NCBI GenBank assembly: GCA_003693705.1
Contig: RBZT01000853.1
Location: forward strand, 1 to 64,000
Length of the DNA stretch: 64,000 nucleotides
Direction: 5' to 3'
Source: Polymyxa betae
Lineage: Eukaryota > Endomyxa > Phytomyxea > Plasmodiophorida > Plasmodiophoridae
The notes below the pieces were generated by a model that was given only the letters and a program-made list of their open reading frames with translations, had not been told where the DNA came from and did not search any database. The translations under genes and the position numbers were made by a program. Of the stretch, positions 1 through 9,034 are shown piece after piece. The first letter of the stretch is position 1. Each line of letters begins with the position of its first letter.

Positions 1-2
1 AA

Positions 3-878
3 CAGGAATGGCTACAATTTGCGGAAGGTTTCGAGCAGATAGCTGGATTCCCAGGGTGCTGCTTCGCAGTTGATGGGTGCCTAATTGCTATAGAAAGGCC
101 ATATGAATACGAAGGATGGTATTGTCGCAAGGGCTTTCCTGCGATTAACGCCCTCGTAGTAGTTGACCACCGCGCTCGAATTCTCAGCTATGATCTCCGA
201 CCAGGATCGGCGAACGATAAGGCAATTTGAAATTATTCCAAATTCGGATCCAAAATCGGCTCAGTTTTACCAAAGAGACTTCATGGCCTTGGAGACGCCG
301 GGTTCAAATTGTCAGAATATTTGCTGATTCCTTATCCCATTCGAGATAATATGCTTGCTGACGAATCACATTATAACTACCTGCATTCCAAGACCAGAAT
401 TACTGTGGAACGAGCGTTTGGCATGATCAAGAATCGCTTCCGCATCTTCCAAACCAAACTCAGCCAGAAAGTGCACTTCGATACAGGCGAATCTGCAACA
501 TTGCAGATGGCCAAAATAATTGAGGCGTGCTTCATCTTGCATAACATTCTGATTGATCTTCGGGACCAACAGAACGATGATGACAATGTCTGCAGCTTTA
601 TCCCAGAGCTGGATACAGGGTTTCCCAGCATATGCAGGAGCACGCAGGGAAACGAAAACGAGATCGGATCAAAACGTATCTTTATTCCAATCACTGATTC
701 TACTGTTTGCTTGCTAAACTCTGCACTAAGGAACGAAGTAGATTATTCGTTTCTTCCGTCTGTACAGCCTGCCGCTCCAGCAAGGCTCCGATGCTGTCCA
801 GCTTACTCGGTTCTACCTCTTTTGGAGCCGCCAAAGCTGAGGCAAGCATTTGGCCCATGCCAAGCAAGCCCTTCTTGA
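3..878 (+). pseudogene. PIF/Harbinger transposase, 5'-truncated by window, in-frame stop
   Basis: DDE transposase (IS5-like fold) of a PIF/Harbinger element, which cuts and reinserts the transposon. The frame is open from the window edge. It shows the first Asp in FAVDGCLI, the second in PGSANDKAI, then GDAGFKLSEYLLIPYPI and the Glu region VERAFGMIKNRFR, in the order expected of the family. A TGA at 228-230 interrupts the frame right after NDKAI, and the same frame carries on as transposase on the other side, so this is a single-base break rather than a frameshift. The last ~50 residues have no family look and lie antisense to the convergent partner gene, so the original stop may have been earlier or lost. 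The N-terminal part lies left of the window. Family assignment is firm; the copy is probably inactive. Confidence 0.85.
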
Positions 879-1488
879 TCTCCTTGCCAATCGAGACGTC
901 AGGTTCGCTCACAGCACGCTTGGGTCTCCGAGGGGTCACCACTGTTTGTACAGATGGCGCCTTTTGGGCAAAGCCTGCGACTTCCAAGACCCCATTATTA
1001 GTAAGTGATCCAGAGTCTTCAGCCTTGCCAACTTGAGGCGCTACACTGTTGAGACAATCGTGGGCCGAACCCTCATTACCGCCGAAATGAGATACCAGTG
1101 AGTCCCAGTATTCCGGTTTCCTGAGAAGTTTTACGTTTCCAGTTGATTTTTCGTCGATATTCGTCAGCTGTCGATAGGCCCGCTGCACATCCTGGTACTT
1201 CCGCTTAACTTTGTCTACAGATATGTCCATATTGAAGGTATTATTGACATCACTTGTGATTCGATTCCATCCTTTCGCAATCGTATTTTTGTTTTTCGAA
1301 TCCACGAAGAAAGTTCGATGAAATTCCTTCAAATCCAGCATCATTTCAACCATTTCCGTTGACCATTGTACATCCGGAGCGCTGTCTTCAGTCTTCGCAG
1401 GCCTGCCTCGCTTCTTAGTAGCAGGAACGCTTGCTGACGTCGCAACGTCGACCGTTGGGGAAACTTCAGGGACATCGGGAGACGACAT
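700..1488 (-). CDS. Harbinger-associated Myb/SANT-like DNA-binding protein
   Basis: Open frame of 262 residues without introns. Residues ~25-35 hold an AT-hook (KKRGRPAK). Residues ~40-130 form a trihelix/Myb-SANT-like domain with the Trp spacing WSTEMVEMML ... GWNRITSDVN ... KVKRKYQDVQRAY. The C-terminus is predicted helical and may oligomerise. PIF/Harbinger elements usually carry two genes, the transposase and such a Myb-like protein that binds the ends and brings the transposase into the nucleus. The convergent arrangement here, with 3' ends overlapping by ~180 bp, matches that. The frame is intact, unlike the transposase. A domesticated host gene is possible but less likely next to the transposase. 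Confidence 0.75.
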   Translation of the reverse strand: MSSPDVPEVSPTVDVATSASVPATKKRGRPAKTEDSAPDVQWSTEMVEMMLDLKEFHRTFFVDSKNKNTIAKGWNRITSDVNNTFNMDISVDKVKRKYQDVQRAYRQLTNIDEKSTGNVKLLRKPEYWDSLVSHFGGNEGSAHDCLNSVAPQVGKAEDSGSLTNNGVLEVAGFAQKAPSVQTVVTPRRPKRAVSEPDVSIGKEIKKGLLGMGQMLASALAAPKEVEPSKLDSIGALLERQAVQTEETNNLLRSLVQSLASKQ

Positions 1489-2182
1489 TGTTAGAGACTA
1501 CACACAACGCAGTTCGCAGGACTCACGATCTCATTTATTACTTCATTTAATATACAGTCATTTTCAGCATTTTTCGGATGTCATACCTGGACCGCCTTTT
1601 TTTATAATTTAAAATTGATAGTTGGAATGGGTTGGATTATTTATGGTATGGGGTATAATTTTGTTAATTTGTTTTGGGGCGAGCATATTTGGATTATTTT
1701 TTATTTTTGGATTTATGAATTTGAAATTATAAAACGAAAATATATTTGGGGGCGGGGTGGATTATTTATTGTTATGGAAAGGGTGGGCATTTTCAAAGAT
1801 TTTTGTGGAACGTGGCTTGATAAATAAGAATGTGGTTTGGGACTTATTGTATGGGAGTTGTTTTTTAAAAATAAAAAGAGATGTCATCCTTTGAAATGGG
1901 ATTTTGAAAATGACGCTTTTGGGTCAAAAACATTAACGGGTTCATTAACGGGTCATCATCTGGGGGGAGTAAAGAGACAAGAAGATTACAGGAAGTTGTA
2001 GTGTCCAATCCTAGCGCGACCACGTGTACTGTCCCTGGGGGGCCGGGCCGCCCCAACAGCCCACGATCTCCCTTGGTACCAGTACAGTTAATAAGACCTG
2101 AGCTGACCCGATCAAAATCCGCAATCTAATCACCAGGGTCTTGAGCTCTTGCCCTCATTTTCCAATCTGATCTACAATAATC
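1489..2182. other. Intergenic: transposon right flank, C-depleted tract, cytochrome c promoter
   Basis: The first ~110 bases are the 5' flank of the Myb-like gene and should contain the right end of the Harbinger element. The left end is outside the window, so terminal inverted repeats cannot be matched. From about 1,612 to 1,865 the top strand is almost free of C and rich in G and T (9 C in the 240 bases 1,621-1,860). The last ~140 bases before cytochrome c include a short GC-rich block (ggggggccgggccgcccc-like) that may be promoter. No gene is recognised. Confidence 0.5.
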
Positions 2183-2500
2183 ATGACTGGAGACGCTAAG
2201 AAGGGTGCTAAGATCTTCAAGACGAAATGCATGCAATGCCACACTGCCGAGAGCGGTGGCGGCCATAAACAGGGACCTTCCCTGAATGGTATCATCGGAC
2301 GCCAGGCTGGTAGTGCTGAAGGATACGCTTTCACAGCCGCTAACAAGAACTCGGGGATCACGTGGTCGGAAGCCGAGCTGGATGTGTATTTGCAGGACCC
2401 GAAAAAGAGAATCCCGGGCACCAAGATGGTTTTCGGTGGTCTCAAGAAGCCATCTGAGCGTGCTGATCTGATCGCCTTTCTTAAAGAACAAGCTGCGTGA
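2183..2500 (+). CDS. Cytochrome c
   Basis: Soluble electron carrier of the mitochondrial intermembrane space, moving electrons from complex III to complex IV. The 105-residue product has the normal length. The haem-binding motif CMQCH lies at residues 16-20, so both thioether cysteines and the proximal His are present. The distal ligand Met is residue 82 in GTKMVFGG. The family segments [10 protein letters not shown] and GYAFTAANK are also visible. It is a single exon ending in TGA, which shows that TGA is a stop in this genome. The start is the only ATG that gives the usual short N-terminus before [10 protein letters not shown]. Confidence 0.97.
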   Translation: MTGDAKKGAKIFKTKCMQCHTAESGGGHKQGPSLNGIIGRQAGSAEGYAFTAANKNSGITWSEAELDVYLQDPKKRIPGTKMVFGGLKKPSERADLIAFLKEQAA

Positions 2501-2774
2501 TTGTACATCTGTTTAACCCAATACATTTCTTAGCTGTTTATATTTGTCACAATTTTCTCAATTCATATCGAGAATCATAGCTTTGAGTCGAAATCCCATA
2601 ACTGAATAGGTGCAAATTCTGGTCGTAAACGATATATCGTTCGATTCGCCTGAGGGCTTCAAGCAGTTGGTCCCAGCTTGCAAGCGTCGATAACAGCTGG
2701 AATCGTGAGGCGTTGATCGATACTAGGTACCATCAGAACAGTGGCAGGTAGAGTTATCGTGGGATCTTATTATC

Positions 2775-3214
2775 ATGTCAGCATATCCAGGCAATAATGT
2801 GGCATTTGGTCCAGGTGGTATTCCTGGTGGACAACAACCCGTATACCAGCAAGGACCCGATGGACAATTTCATCAGGTCGGTTTCATGTCAACGCCAGGA
2901 TTTGTAGCTGCTGCACCCGGATATGCTATGGCACAACCTGCATTTGTTCAACAACAGCCAGTTGTTTACGTTCAACAAGCAGGACCTGGACAGATTTCTT
3001 ACCAACAGCAGCCGCAGCCGATCCCAAGCGCACCGGAACCATCTCCGGCTAAAAAGAAACAAGAAAAAGACAAAGATGATGACAGCGGTTGCTGTCTATG
3101 TGTGTTATGTGCAGCGTTATTTGCTGGATGTAAGCTTGATACGCCACCAATGCATTCAATTGCTCAATTCTATCAGGCGTCGTCTATTTCAAGGCAGCTA
3201 CAGGAATGGAATAA
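2775..3214 (+). CDS. Gln/Pro-rich protein with Cys-rich membrane-associated C-terminus (CYSTM-like)
   Basis: Residues 1-95 are rich in Gly, Gln, Pro and Ala. A charged stretch (KKKQEKDKDDD) follows, then a short Cys-rich hydrophobic end, SGCCLCVLCAALFAGC. This resembles the Cys-rich transmembrane tails (CYSTM) of plant and fungal stress proteins. Read without splicing the frame runs to 3,326 and overlaps the convergent gene. A GTAAGC donor at 3,130 and an AG at 3,176 define a 47-base intron. After splicing the protein ends as CVVYFKAATGME at 3,214, before the neighbour starts, giving 130 residues. The spliced form is my preferred model; the CYSTM link is inference from composition only. Confidence 0.6.
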
Positions 3215-3279
3215 TACATGGTTCATACAAATTCTCACTAAATCTACATTGCTTGAAAGCAGGCCAACATCAACGCCGT

Positions 3280-4019
3280 TTATTTCTTGCCATCGAGTCG
3301 ATATCCCTGACCAGAAAAGGCTTTAAACCCAGGAGGTGCAGCACCGCTTGGCCGATTATTAGGACGATATGATGAATCGCCAGGTGGTGGATAAGCTTGC
3401 TGAGGGAAGCTTGGCATGGAGGCGGCAGGGCCTGGCCCCATTCCAGGTCCGCCCATCACCGCTCCTAATCCATCACGATTAATGATATTTCGTAATTCAT
3501 CGTACAAGGCGTTGCTGAGATATACTCCAATAATTGACAAAAGAATATTAACAGGCTCGATCACCTGTAGAGAAGCGTTATTGATTTGAAAAAAACGGCT
3601 TGACAGAAATCAATCACACCAAGACTGCTATTCGTAGAGGTTCCTGCATATCGTTGTAAGGCTTGGCTTGAATCCCGACAAGAATAACATCAGCTAAGTT
3701 CAGATAAGCATTTATGCCGCTGAATATGGTATAGCATGGGATTTTCTGAACATCGTAGCCATCATTATTACGAATTGCCCAAAACCTGGAATAGTCATTG
3801 ACTTTGAGAACAGAAATAATAATCGAAGAAATCGTACCCAAGTCCGATGACGATAATATTAATTAGATTCCAGATGAAGTTCCCCGAGGCGATCAGAACC
3901 ACAGAGGTTAGAGCTTGGGCAATGAATACAGGCTTGAGCTTCGAGGCTAAACGTAGAGCTCGTTGGGAAGGTGATATTAGAAGCTGAGGAGCTCCATCAC
4001 CCATGGGAAACAGACACAT
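3280..4019 (-). CDS. Uncharacterised multi-pass membrane protein, 210 aa
   Basis: Three exons (4019-3838, 3785-3620, 3564-3280) join in frame through introns of 52 and 55 bases with good GT and AG ends, giving 210 residues. Hydrophobic segments at about residues 30-60, 65-95 and 115-135 suggest three or four membrane helices. The last ~70 residues are a Gly/Pro/Met/Ala-rich tail (GGPGMGPGPAASM) ending in KK. I do not recognise the family; a MARVEL-like or other tetraspan fold is possible. It converges on the CYSTM-like gene, and both encode small membrane proteins with Pro-rich tails. Confidence 0.7.
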
Positions 4020-4522
4020 GATGGCCTGATATTGTGATTAATGCTATGGTTTAGTTGGCCGAGAGAGACACACTTAGACAGGCCTCCCTCTCTATATCCT
4101 TCTAGTTTTTTTCCAACCGTTCTCTTAATTTCGTTGCTTTTCATGACGATTATGTCTTAATTGTATTATTTATCGTTGAGCAGTGTCAACCCTCTGCAGC
4201 TCAATCTGGCAAGGGCATTAGGCATTATTGATTTTGTCACATACTATTTATTTCTCTTTTAGAGTTATCATATATGGCATTCTTGTATTGATATTCTAAG
4301 TAATATCAAGCTTCGAATACAGCTTTCAGGATACGAAGACATGGTGAGTGACGACCTGAAATCGTTTTGCAAAATGAAAGCTAAATGCCCATCAAGATAA
4401 AGTGCGTCTTACTTATTGGTTTGTGTTAGCCTGTTGTTGCGAGTGTCAGTATCAGGCAAAGAGATCACTCACTCCATAACTCCATCAGTTCTTCGCCCGA
4501 CTGACCAGTCCTAATTTGTAAA
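4020..4522. promoter_or_regulatory. Divergent intergenic region between membrane protein and UMP1
   Basis: No coding frame is convincing here. The stretch is pyrimidine-rich at its left end and A/T-rich in the middle. It separates two genes that start in opposite directions, so it should hold both promoters. A sequence ATGGTGAGTGACG near 4,340 looks like an exon end with a splice donor and may belong to a 5' untranslated exon of the UMP1 gene. Confidence 0.3.
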
Positions 4523-5053
4523 ATGCATCTGAATCAGAACATACCTAGATCTATGTTCTCTATGTCCCGTATTGGTGCTGAGCCAGAGATCATCCAGCCT
4601 GAGTCACACCCGCTCCAGGTCCAGCAGCAATCTGTATGCATAATTTTCTTCTGTACATTCACGCTGGATGCTGAACCATGTGCCAGGCTACCAAGCTTGC
4701 TTTGGAGCATAATACTAGGTCTATGTCTAACCTCTTTGGAACAGGATTTGCTCTGAACGCTCAAATGGATATGGCAGTCTTATCTAAGGTATTCAGACAT
4801 GAGACATTTTTGTGGATTTCCGGTTTAAGTTAGTCATGTTCATTTCGAGTCCTTCAAAGCTTATCTTTTAGTTTAATAATTGTGTATCAAGGTGCAACGC
4901 CACCCTGGTCTTCGTTCTAGTAATATCGCTTTGGAGACCTATCTGAACCTCGATTGCACTGTTGACGTGGGCGATTATCTGAACGCTCCTGAGTTTAATG
5001 AGCAGATGGTCGATGGACGTGGTCTTCTTGAAAAGCAATATGGATTGATCTAA
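4523..5053 (+). CDS. UMP1: Proteasome maturation factor UMP1/POMP
   Basis: Chaperone that assembles half-proteasomes into the 20S core and is then degraded as its first substrate. Exons 4523-4633, 4687-4788 and 4892-5053 join in frame to 124 residues. The family signature is clear in the last exon: HPGLRSSNIALETYLN, then a D-x-x-LN motif (VGDYLNAPEF) and a C-terminal EKQYGLI. The middle exon carries the amphipathic stretch NLFGTGFALNAQMDMAVL. Introns are 53 and 103 bases. No unspliced frame shows the whole gene. The length is slightly under the yeast and human forms (~140). Confidence 0.9.
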
Positions 5054-5169
5054 ACTCTCACTTCAAATCGGACTCCAATTTGACTGCTTCAGATCACAAT
5101 CCAATACACTAACTGCAAAGTTCGATTTGCAAGCTTGCAGCATGCGAGTTATTTATCCCATTCTAATAG

Positions 5170-6485
5170 TCAAGATATCACTTCTTGATCTAAACTCGAG
5201 GCGATATAATGTGGGAAGAGGCTGTTCAGCAGCTCCATGCACCACGTTTGTTTTTGTACCCAGGACAGAATCCTGGAGCAATTATACGGCCCTACTTTGC
5301 ATTTAGAACGATGAGAGCAACAGGAAAAGGCCAACCTGTAATGCTAATCATCTCTCTAATTTCTTGCTCTCTCGTATTTAACATTTTTTCACAATGCGAT
5401 CGGTATTCGTGAAGTAGTTTAGAGACATCGGCAAGCTTCGCATTCAGAACATCAAACCGGATTCGGAACGTTTTCAATTTCTCACGCTGCTCCTCTGAAA
5501 GGTTCAGCAATGAACGCAGCTCATCACTATGATTGCTTGACGTAAATAGAATCCACAATGCATCTGCTGGATGTCCTCTTCCATAACTGATTGTGCATTC
5601 AGCTAGATTCACATACGCATCAAAAGAAGCCCATATAGAGCGACAATTTTGCAGTAACTTCTCGATTAATTCAGAAAGCGACTCTTCAAGATCCTAGCAC
5701 AATTTCAGATAGATGGAATATCAAGCCTAGGTTCAGACACACATCATCTTTCATTTCGCTAAGTGATGATTGAATGACGCCAATCAGCTCTTGTTGCTCC
5801 TGTCTTAACGCATCGAGATCGTTCTCAATTTGCTGTTCGACTTCCATATTTTTAGTTATTATTCGATTTTCTTGAGACAGTTCTGAAATCCAACAGTGAG
5901 ATAACGAAGACAAAGATAACTATCAGGAAATTAACCTGCTACACGGCTATTTAACTGAATCTCTTCAGCAGATAGACTCCTCAATTGCTCGCTTAATGCC
6001 TGGGCTTGTGTTTCTAAATCAGAAACATATGCCTTCCGTTTCTTTCTCGATCGTCGCGCCCTTTCTAGGATCAGTAATAAGAATCTATGTCATCACACTA
6101 GTGAGGACAGAAATATCCAACTTTAGCTATTCAGAACCCAAAAGGCAACCTGAATGAGGAATTATGGCAACAAACAGCAACGCGATGCGATTGGTTTAAG
6201 TTTAACTATACCAGCTTTGTTAGCCATCCTTTGGAGAACATCTCGCTGTCGATGAGCAATAATCGAAGCTAAATCCGACGATGATTGTGTCGCGATGGAG
6301 TCGGACTGCAAAGCACGAGCATTATGAAGATTGGTGGTATTCAGATAGATATCATTGGCGTATACAATAGGGGGCGGTCCTCTGCCTAACGTAGAGCCTT
6401 GATTGGAGACATACCATAGATCATCGGGGGACTCTGATTCGGCAGGTATCATGTCAATAATCGACATGAGGCAATGAAAAGACAA
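5170..6485 (-). CDS. bZIP transcription factor
   Basis: Five exons (6485-6212, 6064-5936, 5882-5743, 5693-5336, 5294-5170) join in frame to 341 residues. The introns are 147, 53, 49 and 41 bases, the last being the shortest placed here. The basic region spans the first junction: KAERARRSRKKRKAYVSDLE, followed by Leu heptads (LETQAQALSEQLRSLSAEEI). The C-terminal 200 residues are helical and end in GPYNCSRILSWV. The invariant Asn eight residues before the conserved Arg is Lys in this splice model, which is unusual. An alternative start at the second Met (6467) is possible. It probably acts as a nuclear DNA-binding dimer. Telo-box motifs lie just upstream of the start. Confidence 0.75.
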
Positions 6486-7185
6486 GACGGCGGCGGAACC
6501 TGAACCCTAGTAGCAAACCCTAAATGTACTGACAGGAGCGGGGTGGCATCAGTGTTGGGGGCTTGGGGCCCCGCCTCCCCTCACCCCGGCCCCATCTGGC
6601 AACTATTATTCCGTTACATGCCCCCCTTCCCGCCCCATCTGGCAACATTCCCATTCATAAATATCATCATCAGATTCTTATCTACTTGTTCATAGATGGA
6701 GTTGTATCGGCCTTCATCTCTTATGTCCAAGTAGACATTTCAATTCAGTCTTTCGCGTTTTTAAAGCACCATATAACGGAAGAGAATTAAACCCTAGACG
6801 CCTGATCAATAATTCGATTTGCAATCTTGATGCAGATTCGGTCCATCTCGGCTTATTCTTCGTTTTGTACGACAAGATCACAATCTGTCGCATGACATTC
6901 CAATACAGCTGAACACTCAGCTTATCTTCGTTTGGCAGCGGTTATGAATACCGAACTAATATAGGATCACAAAAACCAACAAACAAACGTTCCACTACTG
7001 GTCTAGGCATTTTTATGGAGGTTCAAAATGAATGGGTCATATAAATTACGTTGTCATTCCAATAATTATTTAACATATTAATAACAAGATCGCGATTAAC
7101 ACTCTCCAAACGTGCTCGTATGATTTGAAATCCTAAGTGGCGCGTGTCAAAATTTTGTCAAGTCGGATTGGATATTCGATTGCTT
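6486..7185. other. Intergenic with telo-boxes and C-rich direct repeat
   Basis: AAACCCTA occurs at 6,515-6,522 and 6,789-6,796, with a related AACCCTA at 6,503. Between 6,555 and 6,650 the strand is very C-rich and contains the 15-base direct repeat GCCCCATCTGGCAAC at 6,590-6,604 and 6,632-6,646. The rest is A/T-rich without a recognisable gene. It probably holds the bZIP promoter on the left and that of the 7,186 gene on the right. Confidence 0.4.
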
Positions 7186-9004
7186 ATGTCGAACGATAGT
7201 CTGAGTCCATCGCCGACTCCCATCTCCTCTCAAAGAAACGTCTCAGATGAGGCCGGAAATGACCCTGAGTCGACTCCATATCAGTCGGCAACTTCACATC
7301 GACACAATCACACTGTATCTTCAATATCTCATATCTCACGAGCCACTATTCATGATGATGATCTGCAATCTACCGTTCCTATTCCATTCGAACAGGTTTG
7401 GTCTCTCTACCGACTCTGTTGCTAAGTTTTTGAACTTTTTGCAGGATATTGCCTGCTTAGAGAACGGCGAAGGCGAGAAAGAGCAATCTTTTTTGGAGAA
7501 AGCGGCATCATCGCATATCAGGCAAGACATGTTTGTCGAAAACTCCTACAAACTGATGACAGTGACTGTAGATCGAAATCGGCGTTTGTCGATCTGCCTC
7601 ACAATAGTGTTCCTACAAAATTTGAAAGCTTCAGCAGTTCTACAGGCGCCGCTTTTACAACAAATACTGGTCGTCGTCCATCAGTTGTTTGTCTGAAGGT
7701 CCCCGTTTAAAACTCGTAAGAATTACAGTCGAACTGGTTCTTTAGGTCAATGCGAATGCGGCTCGCGCCGGAAAGCATCGTATTCAGCATATCGAGAGTC
7801 CAGCGTTGGTCCTGGAGAGTGGGTTCGATGAGGGGCATGCAGCTCCTGAAAAATACAGCTCAGGCTGTTCCATAAAGTTAAATTCGCCATTAAAGCGTCC
7901 ATCTCACCGGAAGCGAATCAGGTAGTTTTTAAACTTCCGATGACAGCGATTTCAAATTGCAGAATTCTATCTGAATGACAGTTTTTTCGAGCACATTGAT
8001 ACAGGACGCTGACAGTTTTGTAAAGTCATCAGTTGACGATTCCAGAAGATGGAGCTACTCTAACTGATTCCTGGTCTGCCTATCTTGATACGTCCTGCGA
8101 CAGCTCGTCGAAATTCATTCCTGTTCGTCCGCACTTTGTTAGAACGTGTCTACAAAAAATCTGATTTAATTTAGGGACCATCAGGAAAAAAGGCTCTACC
8201 CAGAACAAAAGATTCAGCTCTTATAAGAAAGTAAACAAGTGGGCGGATCTTGAGATGTCTTTATTAACTGAGTTATTAGGGATAAGAACCATTCACTGTC
8301 TTTTTTAATCGGAGAGCACAACATTACACTGTCTGAGAAGGAGCAACAACCGGTTGTGGTCATTGAGCCCAAGAAGCCTGAATCCAACCAGGACAACAAG
8401 CCGCCTACTTTCATCATTTCGCAGGCACGCTATTGAAAAGCTCGCATTATATTCCTTGTAAGAAGAATTTGTTAGGGGAAGTCTATTGCAGAAGCTTTGA
8501 ATCGACTTTCTTTGAAAGAAAACCCGACACCCAAGAATTCTCGACGATCCCGAAGGTCGCATCCGACTCCGAGGAGTATTTCGCGCTTGCGAAAGACTTT
8601 GGTGCAAATGTACCACTGCTTGACGTTCCCTAATTGTTGCTGAGTCTACGTTTCAGATGTACCTTGATCGTCGATGAAGCAGTTCGCAACCTGTATGATG
8701 AGAGTAAAAGCCAGCGACGGCAAAGAAAGAGAGTTACGCAGCAAGAGATTTTTAACGATATAATTTTAGCCATTTTGAAACAAACAGGAAATACATGGCG
8801 CAGGACGTCATCGCACTCACGACATCGGAGGTCATGGAATACAGCAGATTCGATCTCCGAATCGTAAGCCATTTTGAATCCTCAGTCGAATGTTTACACT
8901 TTATAAGGAACTCCGATGAATCTAGCGTCGATGAAGATATCGATTCGCTAAGCGAAAGTCAATCAATTCTAACTGAACATATTCGATCAGTTCTTCGGAG
9001 ATGA
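7186..9004 (+). CDS. Uncharacterised multi-exon protein, Ser- and Arg-rich
   Basis: The gene starts with MSNDSLSPSPTPIS. Good-looking exon pieces are separated by short GT-AG gaps, for example the gap ending TTTTTGCAG at 7,444. Recognisable pieces include DIACLENGEGEKEQSFLEKA, KDKNHSLSFLIGEHNITLSE, a basic part KNSRRSRRSHPTPRSISRLR and a helical part VTQQEIFNDIILAILKQTG. The product ends in an acidic Ser-rich tail (SDESSVDEDIDSLSES). Two or three internal junctions between about 7,570 and 8,480 could not be closed in frame, so the exact product is uncertain. I do not recognise a family. The low-complexity, charge-patterned ends suggest a nuclear or cytoskeletal protein, which is only a guess. 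Its stop is 30 bases from that of the next gene. Confidence 0.45.
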
Positions 9005-9034
9005 TACAGTATAAAAAGATGGGGTTATATAAAT

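Noticed and set aside
228-230. TGA as a sense codon, to explain the transposase stop
   Set aside because: Cytochrome c, the bZIP gene and RPC2 all end in TGA at the family's normal C-terminus, so TGA is a stop in this genome.
720-878. C-terminal end of the transposase frame
   Set aside because: It runs antisense through the Myb-like gene and has no Harbinger similarity, so it is unlikely to be native protein.
1615-1827. 70-codon hydrophobic frame
   Set aside because: Caused by the G/T-rich, C-poor composition. No family match or regular start.
2775-3326. Unspliced 183-codon reading of the CYSTM-like gene
   Set aside because: Its last 60 residues have no membrane-tail logic and overlap the convergent gene. 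A clean 47-base intron gives a shorter, non-overlapping product.
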